Source of the DNA: Anaerolineales bacterium UBA5195
GTDB lineage: Bacteria > Chloroflexota > Anaerolineae > Anaerolineales > Villigracilaceae
Length of the DNA: 64,000 nt
Assembly: GCA_002412925.1 (NCBI GenBank)
Contig: DHVZ01000056.1
Coordinates: forward strand, 62,001 to 126,000
Direction of reading: 5' to 3'
Shown here: one piece after another, positions 33,691 to 41,472 of the stretch
How positions within the stretch are numbered: the stretch's first letter is position 1
How the letters are laid out: every line of letters starts with the position of its first letter
Made by a program: the position numbers and the translations under genes
The notes under the pieces: generated by a model
What the model was told of the DNA's origin: nothing
The model's input: only the letters and a program-made list of their open reading frames with translations
Database searches by the model: none

Positions 33691-34541
33691 CTTTGCTCCA
33701 GCCACGTCAGACCCCGGGCACGCAGGTCACCCCAACCGGCAAAGGCTGGCTGTTTGAGATTCCTGCCGGTGAGGCGGGGGTCTACCGGCTGGCTCAACTG
33801 GACGATTACACGGCCCTACCCCGCAACCGCTTCCCGTTAAGGACTCCAACCACCCTGAGCCTGCGCTGCCGAGTCAGTGAGCCGCATCTCCCCGGGACCT
33901 GGGGCTTTGGCTTTTGGAATGACCCTTTCGCATTCTCCTTCGGCCTGCAAGGGACGGCCCAGCGTCTGCCAGTCTTACCCAACGCTTGCTGGTTTTTCCA
34001 CGCTTCGGCGGAAAACCACCTTTCGTTTGCCCAAGAAGTGCGCCGCACCAAACCCGGAGAAACCATCAATTTAGCGGGAAAAGACCCTGGGCTGGCTGCC
34101 AATCCGTCAAACCAGGTGCGACGCACCCTCCCCGGAAATGGGTTTTTGGCGCAAACCTTCTGTTCACCTAAAATTCCGGCGTTGCTGCTTGCGCCAGGAA
34201 TTTTGGGATTGCCTTTATTGTTTTCCAAAACTATCTCGAAGTGCTTACGCGCAGTCGCGGGGAAAATAATTGGCGAGGACAGTCTATTTCTGGACATCGA
34301 TGGGACTCAATGGCACACTTACAAGCTGTCGTGGCGCGTGAGCGGAGTCGCTTTCAGCGTGGATGAAACCGTCGTTCTTGAATCCCCTGTCAGCCCGTGC
34401 GGGCCGCTGGGCGTGGTGATCTGGATCGATAATCAGTACGCGGCCTGGACGCCCGAGGGCAGAATCGGCTTTGGGACTTTGCAACAAAAGGCGGCGGGGT
34501 GGATGGAAATCGAGCAAGTAGCAATCAAAAGTGAGAAGTAA
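33687..34541 (+). CDS. Lectin/glycosidase-16-like beta-sandwich protein of unknown function, with repeat-derived insert
   Basis: 284 residues. LPGTWGFGFWNDPF, TQWHTYKLSWRVSGVAFSVDE and GPLGVVIWIDNQYAAW form a concanavalin-like sandwich pattern similar to glycoside hydrolase family 16 folds, but I see no Glu pair that would prove catalysis. There is no signal peptide. Residues about 117-147 look foreign: VRRT occurs at both ends and the DNA carries two palindromes (see 34037-34129). It is translationally coupled to the EamA gene. Confidence 0.6.
   Translation: MTLLQPRQTPGTQVTPTGKGWLFEIPAGEAGVYRLAQLDDYTALPRNRFPLRTPTTLSLRCRVSEPHLPGTWGFGFWNDPFAFSFGLQGTAQRLPVLPNACWFFHASAENHLSFAQEVRRTKPGETINLAGKDPGLAANPSNQVRRTLPGNGFLAQTFCSPKIPALLLAPGILGLPLLFSKTISKCLRAVAGKIIGEDSLFLDIDGTQWHTYKLSWRVSGVAFSVDETVVLESPVSPCGPLGVVIWIDNQYAAWTPEGRIGFGTLQQKAAGWMEIEQVAIKSEK
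34037..34129 (+). repeat. In-frame palindromic insert in a coding gene
   Basis: The segment is bounded by GTGCGCCGCAC (34038-34048) and GGTGCGACGCACC (34115-34127), near-identical palindromic ends in direct order. It is about 93 bases, a multiple of three, and leaves the frame open, adding about 31 residues between SFAQ and LPGNGFL. Confidence 0.5.
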
Positions 34542-34554
34542 GCAGGTAAAACGG

Positions 34555-34595
34555 AAGGACGCTGTGAGGAGAAAATCCCACAGCGTCCTTTTCGA
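34555..34595. terminator. Terminator between convergent genes
   Basis: 12-bp stem AAGGACGCTGTG / CACAGCGTCCTT with a 12-base loop, then TTTTC. It separates the lectin-like gene and the first UbiA gene, which converge here. Confidence 0.8.
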
Positions 34596-34609
34596 ATTAA
34601 GGGAGCAAG

Positions 34610-35725
34610 TTATTTCTTGTCTTTCGTCTTGGCCTTATCCATTGCAAAGCGAACGACGGCAATCACCACGCCGATACCAAGCGCAATGGCACCCAGCCAG
34701 TTGAACGAAAGCGGCAGGGTTACTTTGCGGGCAACCACATCGAGCAGGACGCCCAGGATGAACAATCCGCCAAAGAGACGGTTGTGATAGAAGGCAAAAC
34801 CGGAGAACCAGGTAGGCCAGAAGGCTTCAAAGCCTTTCGGCGGACCTTCGGGGCGGGGCTTGGAAAGCACGGCAATGGCATAAAAGGCGCGCTGACCGGC
34901 AAACAGGATCAAGAGCATAAAGGTGGAGAAGTAACTGGTAGCGACAAGATAAATCACCACCGCATAGGCAATCACAATCGTCGCCATGGTGGTGTAGCGG
35001 GCAAAGGTCTGCCCGGCGCGCACCGGGAAGGTGCCAACACCCTTTTTCTTGTCATCGTCAAGTTTGTCAGTGTGCTTGGCCACGTTGATGCTGGCAACGC
35101 TCAAACCAAAAGGGACACCGGCCAGGGCTACCATCCAGTTCCACTGGCCTGAGAGTACAAGATAGACGCCCGCGATCATAATCGGCCCCCAAATAACGAA
35201 GATGGCAAGCTCGCCGAGCGCCCAATACTTCATCGGCCAGGTGTAAAAAAGCAGGACGAGGGAACCAAAGGCAAACAGGCCAATGACCATCGGGTTGAGT
35301 TGGGTGTACCAGAGCGCATAAACTCCCGAAAGGAAAGCGATCACACCGCTGACCAGGAACCACTGGATTTGCTGGGACTTGGTCCAGAAACCCTGCACCA
35401 GCGGATGAACACCATACTGCGTGCGGAAATAATTATCCTTGTCGACTCCGCGCGAGTAATCGGTATAGTCATTGAGCAAGTTATTGGTGCCATGGGCGAT
35501 GAATAAACCCAGGGTGACCACCAGCCAGGGCCAGAAGGAAAAGACCCCGTCGCGCAGGGCCAACAGACCAGCAATAACGGATGAATAAATCGTCACCGTG
35601 GTGACGGCTGAACGCGTTGCGATCAGCCACTTGGAGACAACATCCAGAGCATCCCACTCATGTTTGTCGTCCATTTTGATGAGTTCCCAGGCGGCTTTGC
35701 GCCACATGCCAAAATTGATGTTCAT
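34610..35725 (-). CDS. UbiA-family prenyltransferase (paralogue A)
   Basis: 371 residues, about nine membrane helices. The two aspartate motifs are NNLLNDYTDYSRGVD (NxxxDxxxD) and KHTDKLDDDKK. These bind Mg and the prenyl diphosphate. The family attaches prenyl chains to aromatic acceptors such as 1,4-dihydroxy-2-naphthoate or 4-hydroxybenzoate. The N-terminal region (WRKAAWELIKMDDKHEWDALD) is longer than usual and shared with the paralogue upstream. Quinone synthesis is likely but the acceptor is unknown. A large palindrome and the dispersed repeat lie upstream. Confidence 0.88.
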   Translation of the reverse strand: MNINFGMWRKAAWELIKMDDKHEWDALDVVSKWLIATRSAVTTVTIYSSVIAGLLALRDGVFSFWPWLVVTLGLFIAHGTNNLLNDYTDYSRGVDKDNYFRTQYGVHPLVQGFWTKSQQIQWFLVSGVIAFLSGVYALWYTQLNPMVIGLFAFGSLVLLFYTWPMKYWALGELAIFVIWGPIMIAGVYLVLSGQWNWMVALAGVPFGLSVASINVAKHTDKLDDDKKKGVGTFPVRAGQTFARYTTMATIVIAYAVVIYLVATSYFSTFMLLILFAGQRAFYAIAVLSKPRPEGPPKGFEAFWPTWFSGFAFYHNRLFGGLFILGVLLDVVARKVTLPLSFNWLGAIALGIGVVIAVVRFAMDKAKTKDKK

Positions 35726-35741
35726 AATCGCTCCTTATTTT

Positions 35742-35880
35742 GGATCTCCAGAATTTCCCACTTGCCCCGATGGGTTTACGGGGTGAAGAGTACCGCATTT
35801 TGGGGTGTGAGCTTGCGTACGCAAGCTCACACCCCAAAATGCGGGGTCTTATCACGATGATTCCCAGAGAACCCTTGTTT
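35742..35880. repeat. Compound dispersed repeat with a 52-bp perfect palindrome
   Basis: The part at 35742-35790 matches the alternative-core repeat at 39691. From 35793 to 35844 there is a perfect palindrome with 26-base arms: CCGCATTTTGGGGTGTGAGC forward, and its complement after a GCGTACGC centre. The right half continues as a reversed copy of the family end (to about 35875). It lies upstream of UbiA paralogue A. Confidence 0.85.
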
Positions 35881-35952
35881 TTATTGGTGAGAAAATTATA
35901 CATTGGTTTGTGTGAAATAACACACTTTTATCGATTTTTTTTCCAGACAGAC

Positions 35953-35990
35953 AAAAACCGGACCAGTCTCGAGAGACCAGTCCGGTTTTT
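35953..35990 (-). terminator. Terminator of UbiA paralogue B
   Basis: Outer arms AAAAACCGGAC and GTCCGGTTTTT as read on the minus strand, with a T-run at the end and an inner GTCTC/GAGAC pair. It separates the two prenyltransferase genes. Confidence 0.75.
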
Positions 35991-36031
35991 ACAGCACGGG
36001 AGACAGCAGCGCAAGCCGCCAGGAGAACAAA

Positions 36032-37063
36032 TCAGCGCCAAAAATTGGCTGTCGCCGGTAGAACGCGCAGAACCACGTCGATCAACAGGCCGAGCATGAA
36101 CAGACCGCCAAAAGAGCGGTTATTGGCAAAACCGAGCGGGGCAAAATAGAGCGGCCAGCCGCCCTGCCCATCGGGGAAACCTTCCGGGCGGGTGGTTGGA
36201 CGAGGTTTCAGGAAAGCCGGGAAAACCTGCCGCAGGGAAGGAATCGCCAGAAAAACAATCAACATGATCGGCGTGAAATACTTTGTGACAATCAGCCCAA
36301 CCGTCAGGAGATACGGCAAAATCATCATACCAAGCACAGCATAACGCGAGACCTTTTCACCGAGCAAAACCGGCAAGGTGTGGATGCGCTTGGCCTTATC
36401 CACTTCGATCTTGTCGATATGTTTGCCAAAGATGACAGTGGTGACGCCGAGAACATACGGCAGGCTGGCCCAGACAACATTCCAATCCCACTGGTGAGCA
36501 AGGACATAATAGCCACCGCCAATCATCAGCGGACCCCAAACAAGCAAGACAGCAATCTCGCCCATGGCAATGTATTTCAGCGGCCAAGTGTAAAACAGGA
36601 CGAAGAACGCGCCCAGCCCGAGCAAAATCCAGATGGTTGGATCCCAGGCATTGATAGCAATTAAATAAAGACCGAAAATCAGAGCCGCCAGGCCTGTGCC
36701 AGCGGTATAGGTTAATAGTTGGCGTTTGGTGATCAAGCCATTGGCAACCGGCTGGGGACCGTACAGGGTGCGGTAATAATTATCCTGGTCAACGCCGCGC
36801 ACGAAATCGGTGTAATCGTTAAAGAGATTGTTGGTGGCATGCGCCAGGATCAGTCCAAAGACCAGCGCCAGCCACGAAACCAGATCAAACTTGCCATCGC
36901 GCAGAGCAAACAGCCCGGCCAAAGCCGCCGAGATAAAGGTCATCACCAGAACCGCGGCGCGGGTGGCGATGAGCCATTTCGAGACAAAATCGAGGGCATT
37001 CCACTCCTCTTTGGTCACCGCTGGAATAACCTGCAAGGCTTTTTTCCACATCGCGAAATTCAT
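36032..37063 (-). CDS. UbiA-family prenyltransferase (paralogue B)
   Basis: 343 residues. The Asp motifs NNLFNDYTDFVRGVDQDNYY and FGKHIDKIEVDKAKR differ from paralogue A: the second is HIDKIEVD instead of HTDKLDDD. The N-terminus MNFAMWKKALQVIPAVTKEEWNALDFVSKWLIATRAAV is clearly related to A. About nine helices. Same general reaction (prenyl transfer to an aromatic acceptor). The gene is divergent from an MFS transporter across a 17-bp palindrome. Confidence 0.88.
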   Translation of the reverse strand: MNFAMWKKALQVIPAVTKEEWNALDFVSKWLIATRAAVLVMTFISAALAGLFALRDGKFDLVSWLALVFGLILAHATNNLFNDYTDFVRGVDQDNYYRTLYGPQPVANGLITKRQLLTYTAGTGLAALIFGLYLIAINAWDPTIWILLGLGAFFVLFYTWPLKYIAMGEIAVLLVWGPLMIGGGYYVLAHQWDWNVVWASLPYVLGVTTVIFGKHIDKIEVDKAKRIHTLPVLLGEKVSRYAVLGMMILPYLLTVGLIVTKYFTPIMLIVFLAIPSLRQVFPAFLKPRPTTRPEGFPDGQGGWPLYFAPLGFANNRSFGGLFMLGLLIDVVLRVLPATANFWR

Positions 37064-37088
37064 ACCGTTTTACTCCTATTTAGAAGAT

Positions 37089-37123
37089 GCGCCGATTATA
37101 CCCGTGACGGGTATAATCGGCGC
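37089..37123. promoter_or_regulatory. Palindrome with TATAAT on both strands between divergent genes
   Basis: 17-bp perfect arms around a single base. GGGTATAAT occurs on each strand inside it (37112-37117 plus; 37095-37100 minus). It lies between UbiA paralogue B and the MFS gene. It could be a pair of overlapping divergent -10 elements, an operator, or a terminator-like hairpin (a TTTTT run follows on the plus strand). Confidence 0.5.
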
Positions 37124-37215
37124 TTTTTCTGACACAGGAATTCACAATAATTTAAAGAGAACCAAAAATGAATGGGCAAAGTATAATCCGCGCAGGCCAA
37201 GCAAACAGGGAATCC

Positions 37216-38409
37216 ATGAAAAATCGCAACCTGAGCATCTTGTTCTTCACATTAACGGTTGTCATGCTGGGGTTTGGCATCATCATCCCGTTGCTGCCCT
37301 TCTACGTAGAACACTTTGGAGGCGGCGGCATGGCGATGGGCTCGCTCATGTCAGCCTTTTCGGTTGCCCAATTTATCTTTTCGCCCATCTGGGGCAGCCT
37401 CTCAGACCGCTACGGGCGCAAACCGATTTTAATGGTCGGAATCATTGGAAACGCTCTTTCGCACTTGTTATTTGCCTGGTCGAGCGAACTCTGGATGTTG
37501 ACCGCTTCCCGGGCGCTGGGCGGAATCCTATCTTCAGCAACATTACCCACCGCGATGGCTTATATCAGCGACTCGACCAACGAAAAGGAACGCGGCGGCG
37601 GGATGGGACTCGTCGGTGCGGCGATGGGGATTGGGATGGTACTGGGCCCAGGCCTCGGCGGAATGATGGCCGGGATGTCGCTCCAGGCGCCCTTCTACTT
37701 TGCCGCCGTCTTATCGTTGGTCTCGCTAATCCTGGTTTGGTTTTTGCTCCCAGAATCCCTGCCTGCCGAACACCGAACGACCGGCAAGGTCAAATTTCGG
37801 GGGCCCCAATTCGGCGAGATGTTCCGCGCCTTATTCGGGCCGATTGGCTTTTTACTCATCCTGGCCTTTCTTCACAATTTTGCGTTGACCAATTTTGAGG
37901 GAATCTACGGTTTTTATGCCCAAAAACGCTACGGTTACGATGAGAAAACCATCGGGATCATTCTGACTGTAATCGGGCTCGTTTCGGCCATTGTCCAAGG
38001 CGGGCTGACCGGCCCGATCAGCAAACGCTTTGGCGATGCCTGGGTGATTAAAGTATCACTGTTCGCCAGTATCCCCGGCTTCATCCTGATGCTCTGGCCT
38101 GAAAGCCTGCCCGGGGTGATTACCGCGGCTGGATTTTTCGTCCTGGCGAACGCCATGCTCCGCCCCGGAGTTTCGTCACTGATCTCGAAGAAAACTGATA
38201 TCGGCCAGGGCGCGGCGATGGGCTTGAACAACGCCTTCATGAGCCTGGGGCGCATCGCCGGGCCGCTTTGGGCCGGGGTTGCGCTGGACATGAATCTCAG
38301 TTACCCCTTCATTACTGGCGCGGTTATCCTGCTGGTCGGTTTCATCGCCAGCCTGCGCTTCCTGCCGCGTGGGAAAGAGCCAGAAATGGAATTGGCAAGC
38401 ACTGATTAA
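37216..38409 (+). CDS. Major facilitator superfamily transporter
   Basis: 397 residues from ATG 37216 (MKNRNLSILFF), with AGGG upstream; an in-frame ATG 48 bases earlier overlaps a TATAAT box and is less likely. Twelve helices. GSLSDRYGRKPILMVG is the A-motif between helices 2 and 3, and GPGLGGMMAG the motif C of antiporters, so a drug/proton-type exporter is likely. Substrate unknown. A strong terminator follows. Confidence 0.9.
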   Translation: MKNRNLSILFFTLTVVMLGFGIIIPLLPFYVEHFGGGGMAMGSLMSAFSVAQFIFSPIWGSLSDRYGRKPILMVGIIGNALSHLLFAWSSELWMLTASRALGGILSSATLPTAMAYISDSTNEKERGGGMGLVGAAMGIGMVLGPGLGGMMAGMSLQAPFYFAAVLSLVSLILVWFLLPESLPAEHRTTGKVKFRGPQFGEMFRALFGPIGFLLILAFLHNFALTNFEGIYGFYAQKRYGYDEKTIGIILTVIGLVSAIVQGGLTGPISKRFGDAWVIKVSLFASIPGFILMLWPESLPGVITAAGFFVLANAMLRPGVSSLISKKTDIGQGAAMGLNNAFMSLGRIAGPLWAGVALDMNLSYPFITGAVILLVGFIASLRFLPRGKEPEMELASTD

Positions 38410-38414
38410 CCGAA

Positions 38415-38455
38415 AAGTCCCCGGCGCTTTGAAAGCGCCGGGGACTTCTTTTTTG
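38415..38455 (+). terminator. Strong terminator after the MFS gene
   Basis: Perfect 16-bp stem (38415-38430 with 38432-38447), followed by CTTTTTTT. Confidence 0.9.
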
Positions 38456-38460
38456 GGTTC

Positions 38461-39657
38461 CTATTCGCTGGTCATGATGAAGAGCGGTTTCATTTCAAAA
38501 TTCTCATAGCGGGGGCGATAGCGTTCGGTGTCGTAAAAGTGACTGACATCGACCAGTTTCTTCGTGGCCGTCACAACATCCAACGGCATATTGTCATAAC
38601 GCCCGTTTTTCAGCACCACCAACCGCCCGTGGACACCTTTCAGGATCAAGTCGAGGGCCAGGTTGCCAAAAGCCATCGGAGCGATTGAGTCGATCGCATC
38701 CGGGTCGCCGCCGCGCACCATGTAGCCCAGCTTTTGCTCAATGGTATTGATGGCCTTGCCGTTATTGTGCTGCGCCGAAATTTCCCTGATGCGGCCCGCG
38801 ACCAGATCGCCGATGCCGCCCAATTTGGCATGACCATAGGCATCCGTCGAGCGGTCGGCAAAGACCATCTCGCCGCCATCGAACATTGCCCCTTCTGAAA
38901 CCAGCACCACTGAGTAGCTGCTGGGATTGCGATTGCGGTCATACATCATCAATTCAGTCAGATGATCGATGTTGAATTTGTATTCAGGGATCACGCAGCG
39001 GTGCGCCGCGCCCGCCATGGTGGGCAGCATCGCCGTAAACCCGGCGTAACGCCCGAAAACCTCCAAAACCAGGAAGCGCTCATGCGAACCGGCAATCGTG
39101 CGCAAGCTGTTGGTCAACGAAATCGTGCGCGTGACGCAGGTGCTGAAGCCGATGCAATAATCAGTACCCGGCACATCGTTGTCCATTGTTTTGGGAATGG
39201 CAACCACCTTCAGCCCCTCCTGGTACAGGCGCACGCCATAACTCAGGGTGTCATCACCACCAATGGGAATAAGATAATCAACTCCCAAATAATCCAGGTT
39301 TTTAAGCACTTCCGGGGTCAGATCATTGATCTCATCGGCATACTTACCTTTCAAGTGCACCGGAACATCATCTTTTTTCATCTTGCTCGGCTTGGTGCGC
39401 GAGGTGTGGAGGAAGGTACCACCGGTGCGTCCGGCTTTATTGACAATCTCCTCGGTCAGGATCTGGTAATTATTGCTGTTATCAGCATCTTTTTCGCGGA
39501 TGACTTCTGTCACGCCCGCCCAGCCGCGCCGCAAACCAATCACCTGGTAACCTTCCCGCAAAGCGCGGATTGTCACAGCACGAATGGCCGGGTTCAGTCC
39601 GGGCACGTCACCGCCGCCGGTTAAAATTCCAATCACTTTCTGTTTCTTGTTTGCCAT
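38461..39657 (-). CDS. 6-phosphofructokinase, probably PPi-dependent
   Basis: 398 residues from ATG 39657 (MANKKQKVIGILTGGGDVPGLN), with GGAGG upstream. LIPIGGDDTLSYG carries Asp where ATP enzymes have Gly after GGD, and VAIPKTMDNDVPGTD carries Lys where ATP enzymes have Gly before TIDND. Asp plus Lys at these two positions is the established signature for pyrophosphate as phosphoryl donor. It converts fructose 6-phosphate to the 1,6-bisphosphate, reversibly when PPi is used. Pairs logically with ppdK at 3175-5937. Confidence 0.92.
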   Translation of the reverse strand: MANKKQKVIGILTGGGDVPGLNPAIRAVTIRALREGYQVIGLRRGWAGVTEVIREKDADNSNNYQILTEEIVNKAGRTGGTFLHTSRTKPSKMKKDDVPVHLKGKYADEINDLTPEVLKNLDYLGVDYLIPIGGDDTLSYGVRLYQEGLKVVAIPKTMDNDVPGTDYCIGFSTCVTRTISLTNSLRTIAGSHERFLVLEVFGRYAGFTAMLPTMAGAAHRCVIPEYKFNIDHLTELMMYDRNRNPSSYSVVLVSEGAMFDGGEMVFADRSTDAYGHAKLGGIGDLVAGRIREISAQHNNGKAINTIEQKLGYMVRGGDPDAIDSIAPMAFGNLALDLILKGVHGRLVVLKNGRYDNMPLDVVTATKKLVDVSHFYDTERYRPRYENFEMKPLFIMTSE

Positions 39658-39690
39658 AATTGCCTCCAAAGGGATGAAAGATTAAACTCG

Positions 39691-39774
39691 GGTCTCCAGG
39701 ATTTCCCCGCCTGCCCCGATGGGCACTTGCCCTGATGGGTTTACAAGGGGCGGGGTAAAGAGCACCGTATTTTT
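39691..39774 (+). repeat. Dispersed repeat family, alternative-core copy
   Basis: GGTCTCCAGGATTTCCCC, then GCCCCGATGGG duplicated as GCCCTGATGGG, then GTAAAGAGCACCG. Matches 35742-35790 and 6717-6758. It lies in the probable 5' leader of the phosphofructokinase gene; a minus-strand TATAAT is just beyond at 39784-39789. Confidence 0.7.
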
Positions 39775-39820
39775 CTGGACTGCATTATATTCCAACGTTA
39801 ATATTTTTAACGTTGTTTTT

Positions 39821-40645
39821 TTATGGCTCTTTGGGAATCTCCGTGTTGGAACCCGCATTTTGGGGCGTGAGCGCGTACAGGAAAATCCCGGCAGCAACGG
39901 CCAGGTTGAGCGAGGTGGCTCGTCCGCGCATGGGGAGGGAGATCAACTCATCACAGGCGGCGAGGTGATCAGGCAGCAGTCCTTTTTGCTCGGAGCCGAG
40001 CAGCAAAACCGTTGGACGAGAATCCAGGCGGATTTGACGGTAATCCACTGTGGCGCGGGCAGAAGTTCCGATCAAGCGAAAACCGCCTTGTTTGGCCCAG
40101 GCAGTAAATTCGGCGAAGTTGGCGGAGTAAAACGGTTTCCAGAACAAGGTTCCCATACTGGCGCGCACGGCTGAGGGGTGGTACGGATCGGCGCCGCCCT
40201 CAAGCAGGATCAGCCCATCCGCGCCACCGGCATCCAGCGTGCGAAGGATCGTCCCAACATTCCCTGGATCCTGCGGCGCAACAATGGCCACCATCAATTT
40301 GGATGGGGAAACGGCGCTTAAACCGCGCTGTTTTTGACGGACAAGCACCGCAATCCCTTGCGGATTCTCTTTCTCTGCAAAGGATTCAAAAGCAGATTCT
40401 GAAACTGGCTGGCAGCGCGCGCCGTTTTGGATAAGTTTATCAACCAGGCTGCGTCCAAACTCACTTTTGAGCTTTTCCGGGCAGTAAAGGAGCGACTCAA
40501 TCTCCCAGCCCGCCTCGGCGGCCTCGCCAACGTGCAGGATGCCCTCCACCAGGAAAAGCCCGCTCTCATCGCGAGTTTTTTTCTGGCGCAAAGCGCGCGC
40601 CTGCTTAATCAGCGGGTTGGCAGGGCTGGTAATCAGTTCGGGCAT
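39821..40645 (-). CDS. SpoU/TrmH-family RNA 2'-O-methyltransferase
   Basis: 274 residues. The N-terminal substrate-binding domain starts ITSPANPLIKQARAL. The SPOUT knot has motif 1 APQDPGNVGTILRT, motif 2 VLLLGSEQKGL and motif 3 ISLPMRGRATSLNLAVAAGIFLY. It methylates ribose in rRNA or tRNA; the target is not determinable. The last 16 residues (LTPQNAGSNTEIPKEP) come from a dispersed repeat that overlaps the 3' end of the gene. Confidence 0.92.
   Translation of the reverse strand: MPELITSPANPLIKQARALRQKKTRDESGLFLVEGILHVGEAAEAGWEIESLLYCPEKLKSEFGRSLVDKLIQNGARCQPVSESAFESFAEKENPQGIAVLVRQKQRGLSAVSPSKLMVAIVAPQDPGNVGTILRTLDAGGADGLILLEGGADPYHPSAVRASMGTLFWKPFYSANFAEFTAWAKQGGFRLIGTSARATVDYRQIRLDSRPTVLLLGSEQKGLLPDHLAACDELISLPMRGRATSLNLAVAAGIFLYALTPQNAGSNTEIPKEP
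39825..39891 (+). repeat. Dispersed repeat family copy overlapping a gene end
   Basis: GGCTCTTTGGGAATCTCCGT, then AACCCGCATTTTGGGGCGTG, then GGAAAATCCCGG. Closest match to copy 1 at 6062. It supplies the last codons of the SpoU gene on the other strand. An AACGTTA/TAACGTT hairpin lies next to it (39794-39814). Confidence 0.75.
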
Positions 40646-40776
40646 GTCCGCATTTTACTGCATAATTGCCTGGAAATTTAGCAATCCTTGCAAACATGTC
40701 GTTTGTTTTTGGGTTATCATAGATTGTTCGAGGCCATTCTGTTCTTTTTCGGCGATCAACCAGGAGCCAGTAAAAA

Positions 40777-41424
40777 ATGAACGCTGCAACGAAACGCTAT
40801 TTCCAATATGCCCTGTATCTGGGGTTCTTTACTGTTTTTTACAATCTGTTCGAAGGATTGGTTTCGATTTACTTCGGAGTTTCAGATGAAACCATCGCCC
40901 TGTTCGGCTTTGGCGTGGACAGTTTTATCGAAGTCATGTCGGGACTGGGAATCATTGCCATGATCCTGCGCATCAGGCGAAATCCGGAGACACCGCGCTC
41001 GCAATTCGAGAAGACCGCCCTGCGCATCACCGGCACATCTTTTTACCTGTTGGCAGCCGGCCTGGCGTTGACGGCGGGTGTCAATCTCGTTACCGGGCAT
41101 AAACCCTCAACAACCCTGCCCGGCGTCATCATCGCGCTGATTTCGATCGCCACGATGTGGGCGCTGGTAACCGGGAAACGGATCGTAGGCCGCGCGCTCA
41201 ACTCCGCTCCCATCCTGGCCGATGCAAACTGCACCATGATCTGCATTTACATGTCAGTTGTCCTGCTGGCTTCCAGTTTTATCTATCAACTCACCGGTTT
41301 CGGCTGGGTCGACAGCCTCGGCGCGCTCGGGCTGATTTACTTTTCCTATAACGAAGGGAAAGAGTCTTTCGAGAAAGCCGCCGGAATGGAGTGCGCATGT
41401 GATGAAGAGTCTAATTCCGAATAA
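40777..41424 (+). CDS. Cation diffusion facilitator-like membrane protein
   Basis: 215 residues with about six helices. DETIALFGFGVDSFIEVMSG corresponds to helix 2 of cation-efflux proteins, with Asp kept but the usual His replaced. APILADANCTMICIYMSVV corresponds to helix 5. There is no cytosolic C-terminal ferredoxin-like domain; the tail ends with Cys-Ala-Cys. Possibly a heavy-metal transporter of the short CDF type. Confidence 0.75.
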   Translation: MNAATKRYFQYALYLGFFTVFYNLFEGLVSIYFGVSDETIALFGFGVDSFIEVMSGLGIIAMILRIRRNPETPRSQFEKTALRITGTSFYLLAAGLALTAGVNLVTGHKPSTTLPGVIIALISIATMWALVTGKRIVGRALNSAPILADANCTMICIYMSVVLLASSFIYQLTGFGWVDSLGALGLIYFSYNEGKESFEKAAGMECACDEESNSE

Positions 41425-41472
41425 CGCAATCACGCTATAGGTTTTTTTCAAGCGATGCGATAAAATTAACCC

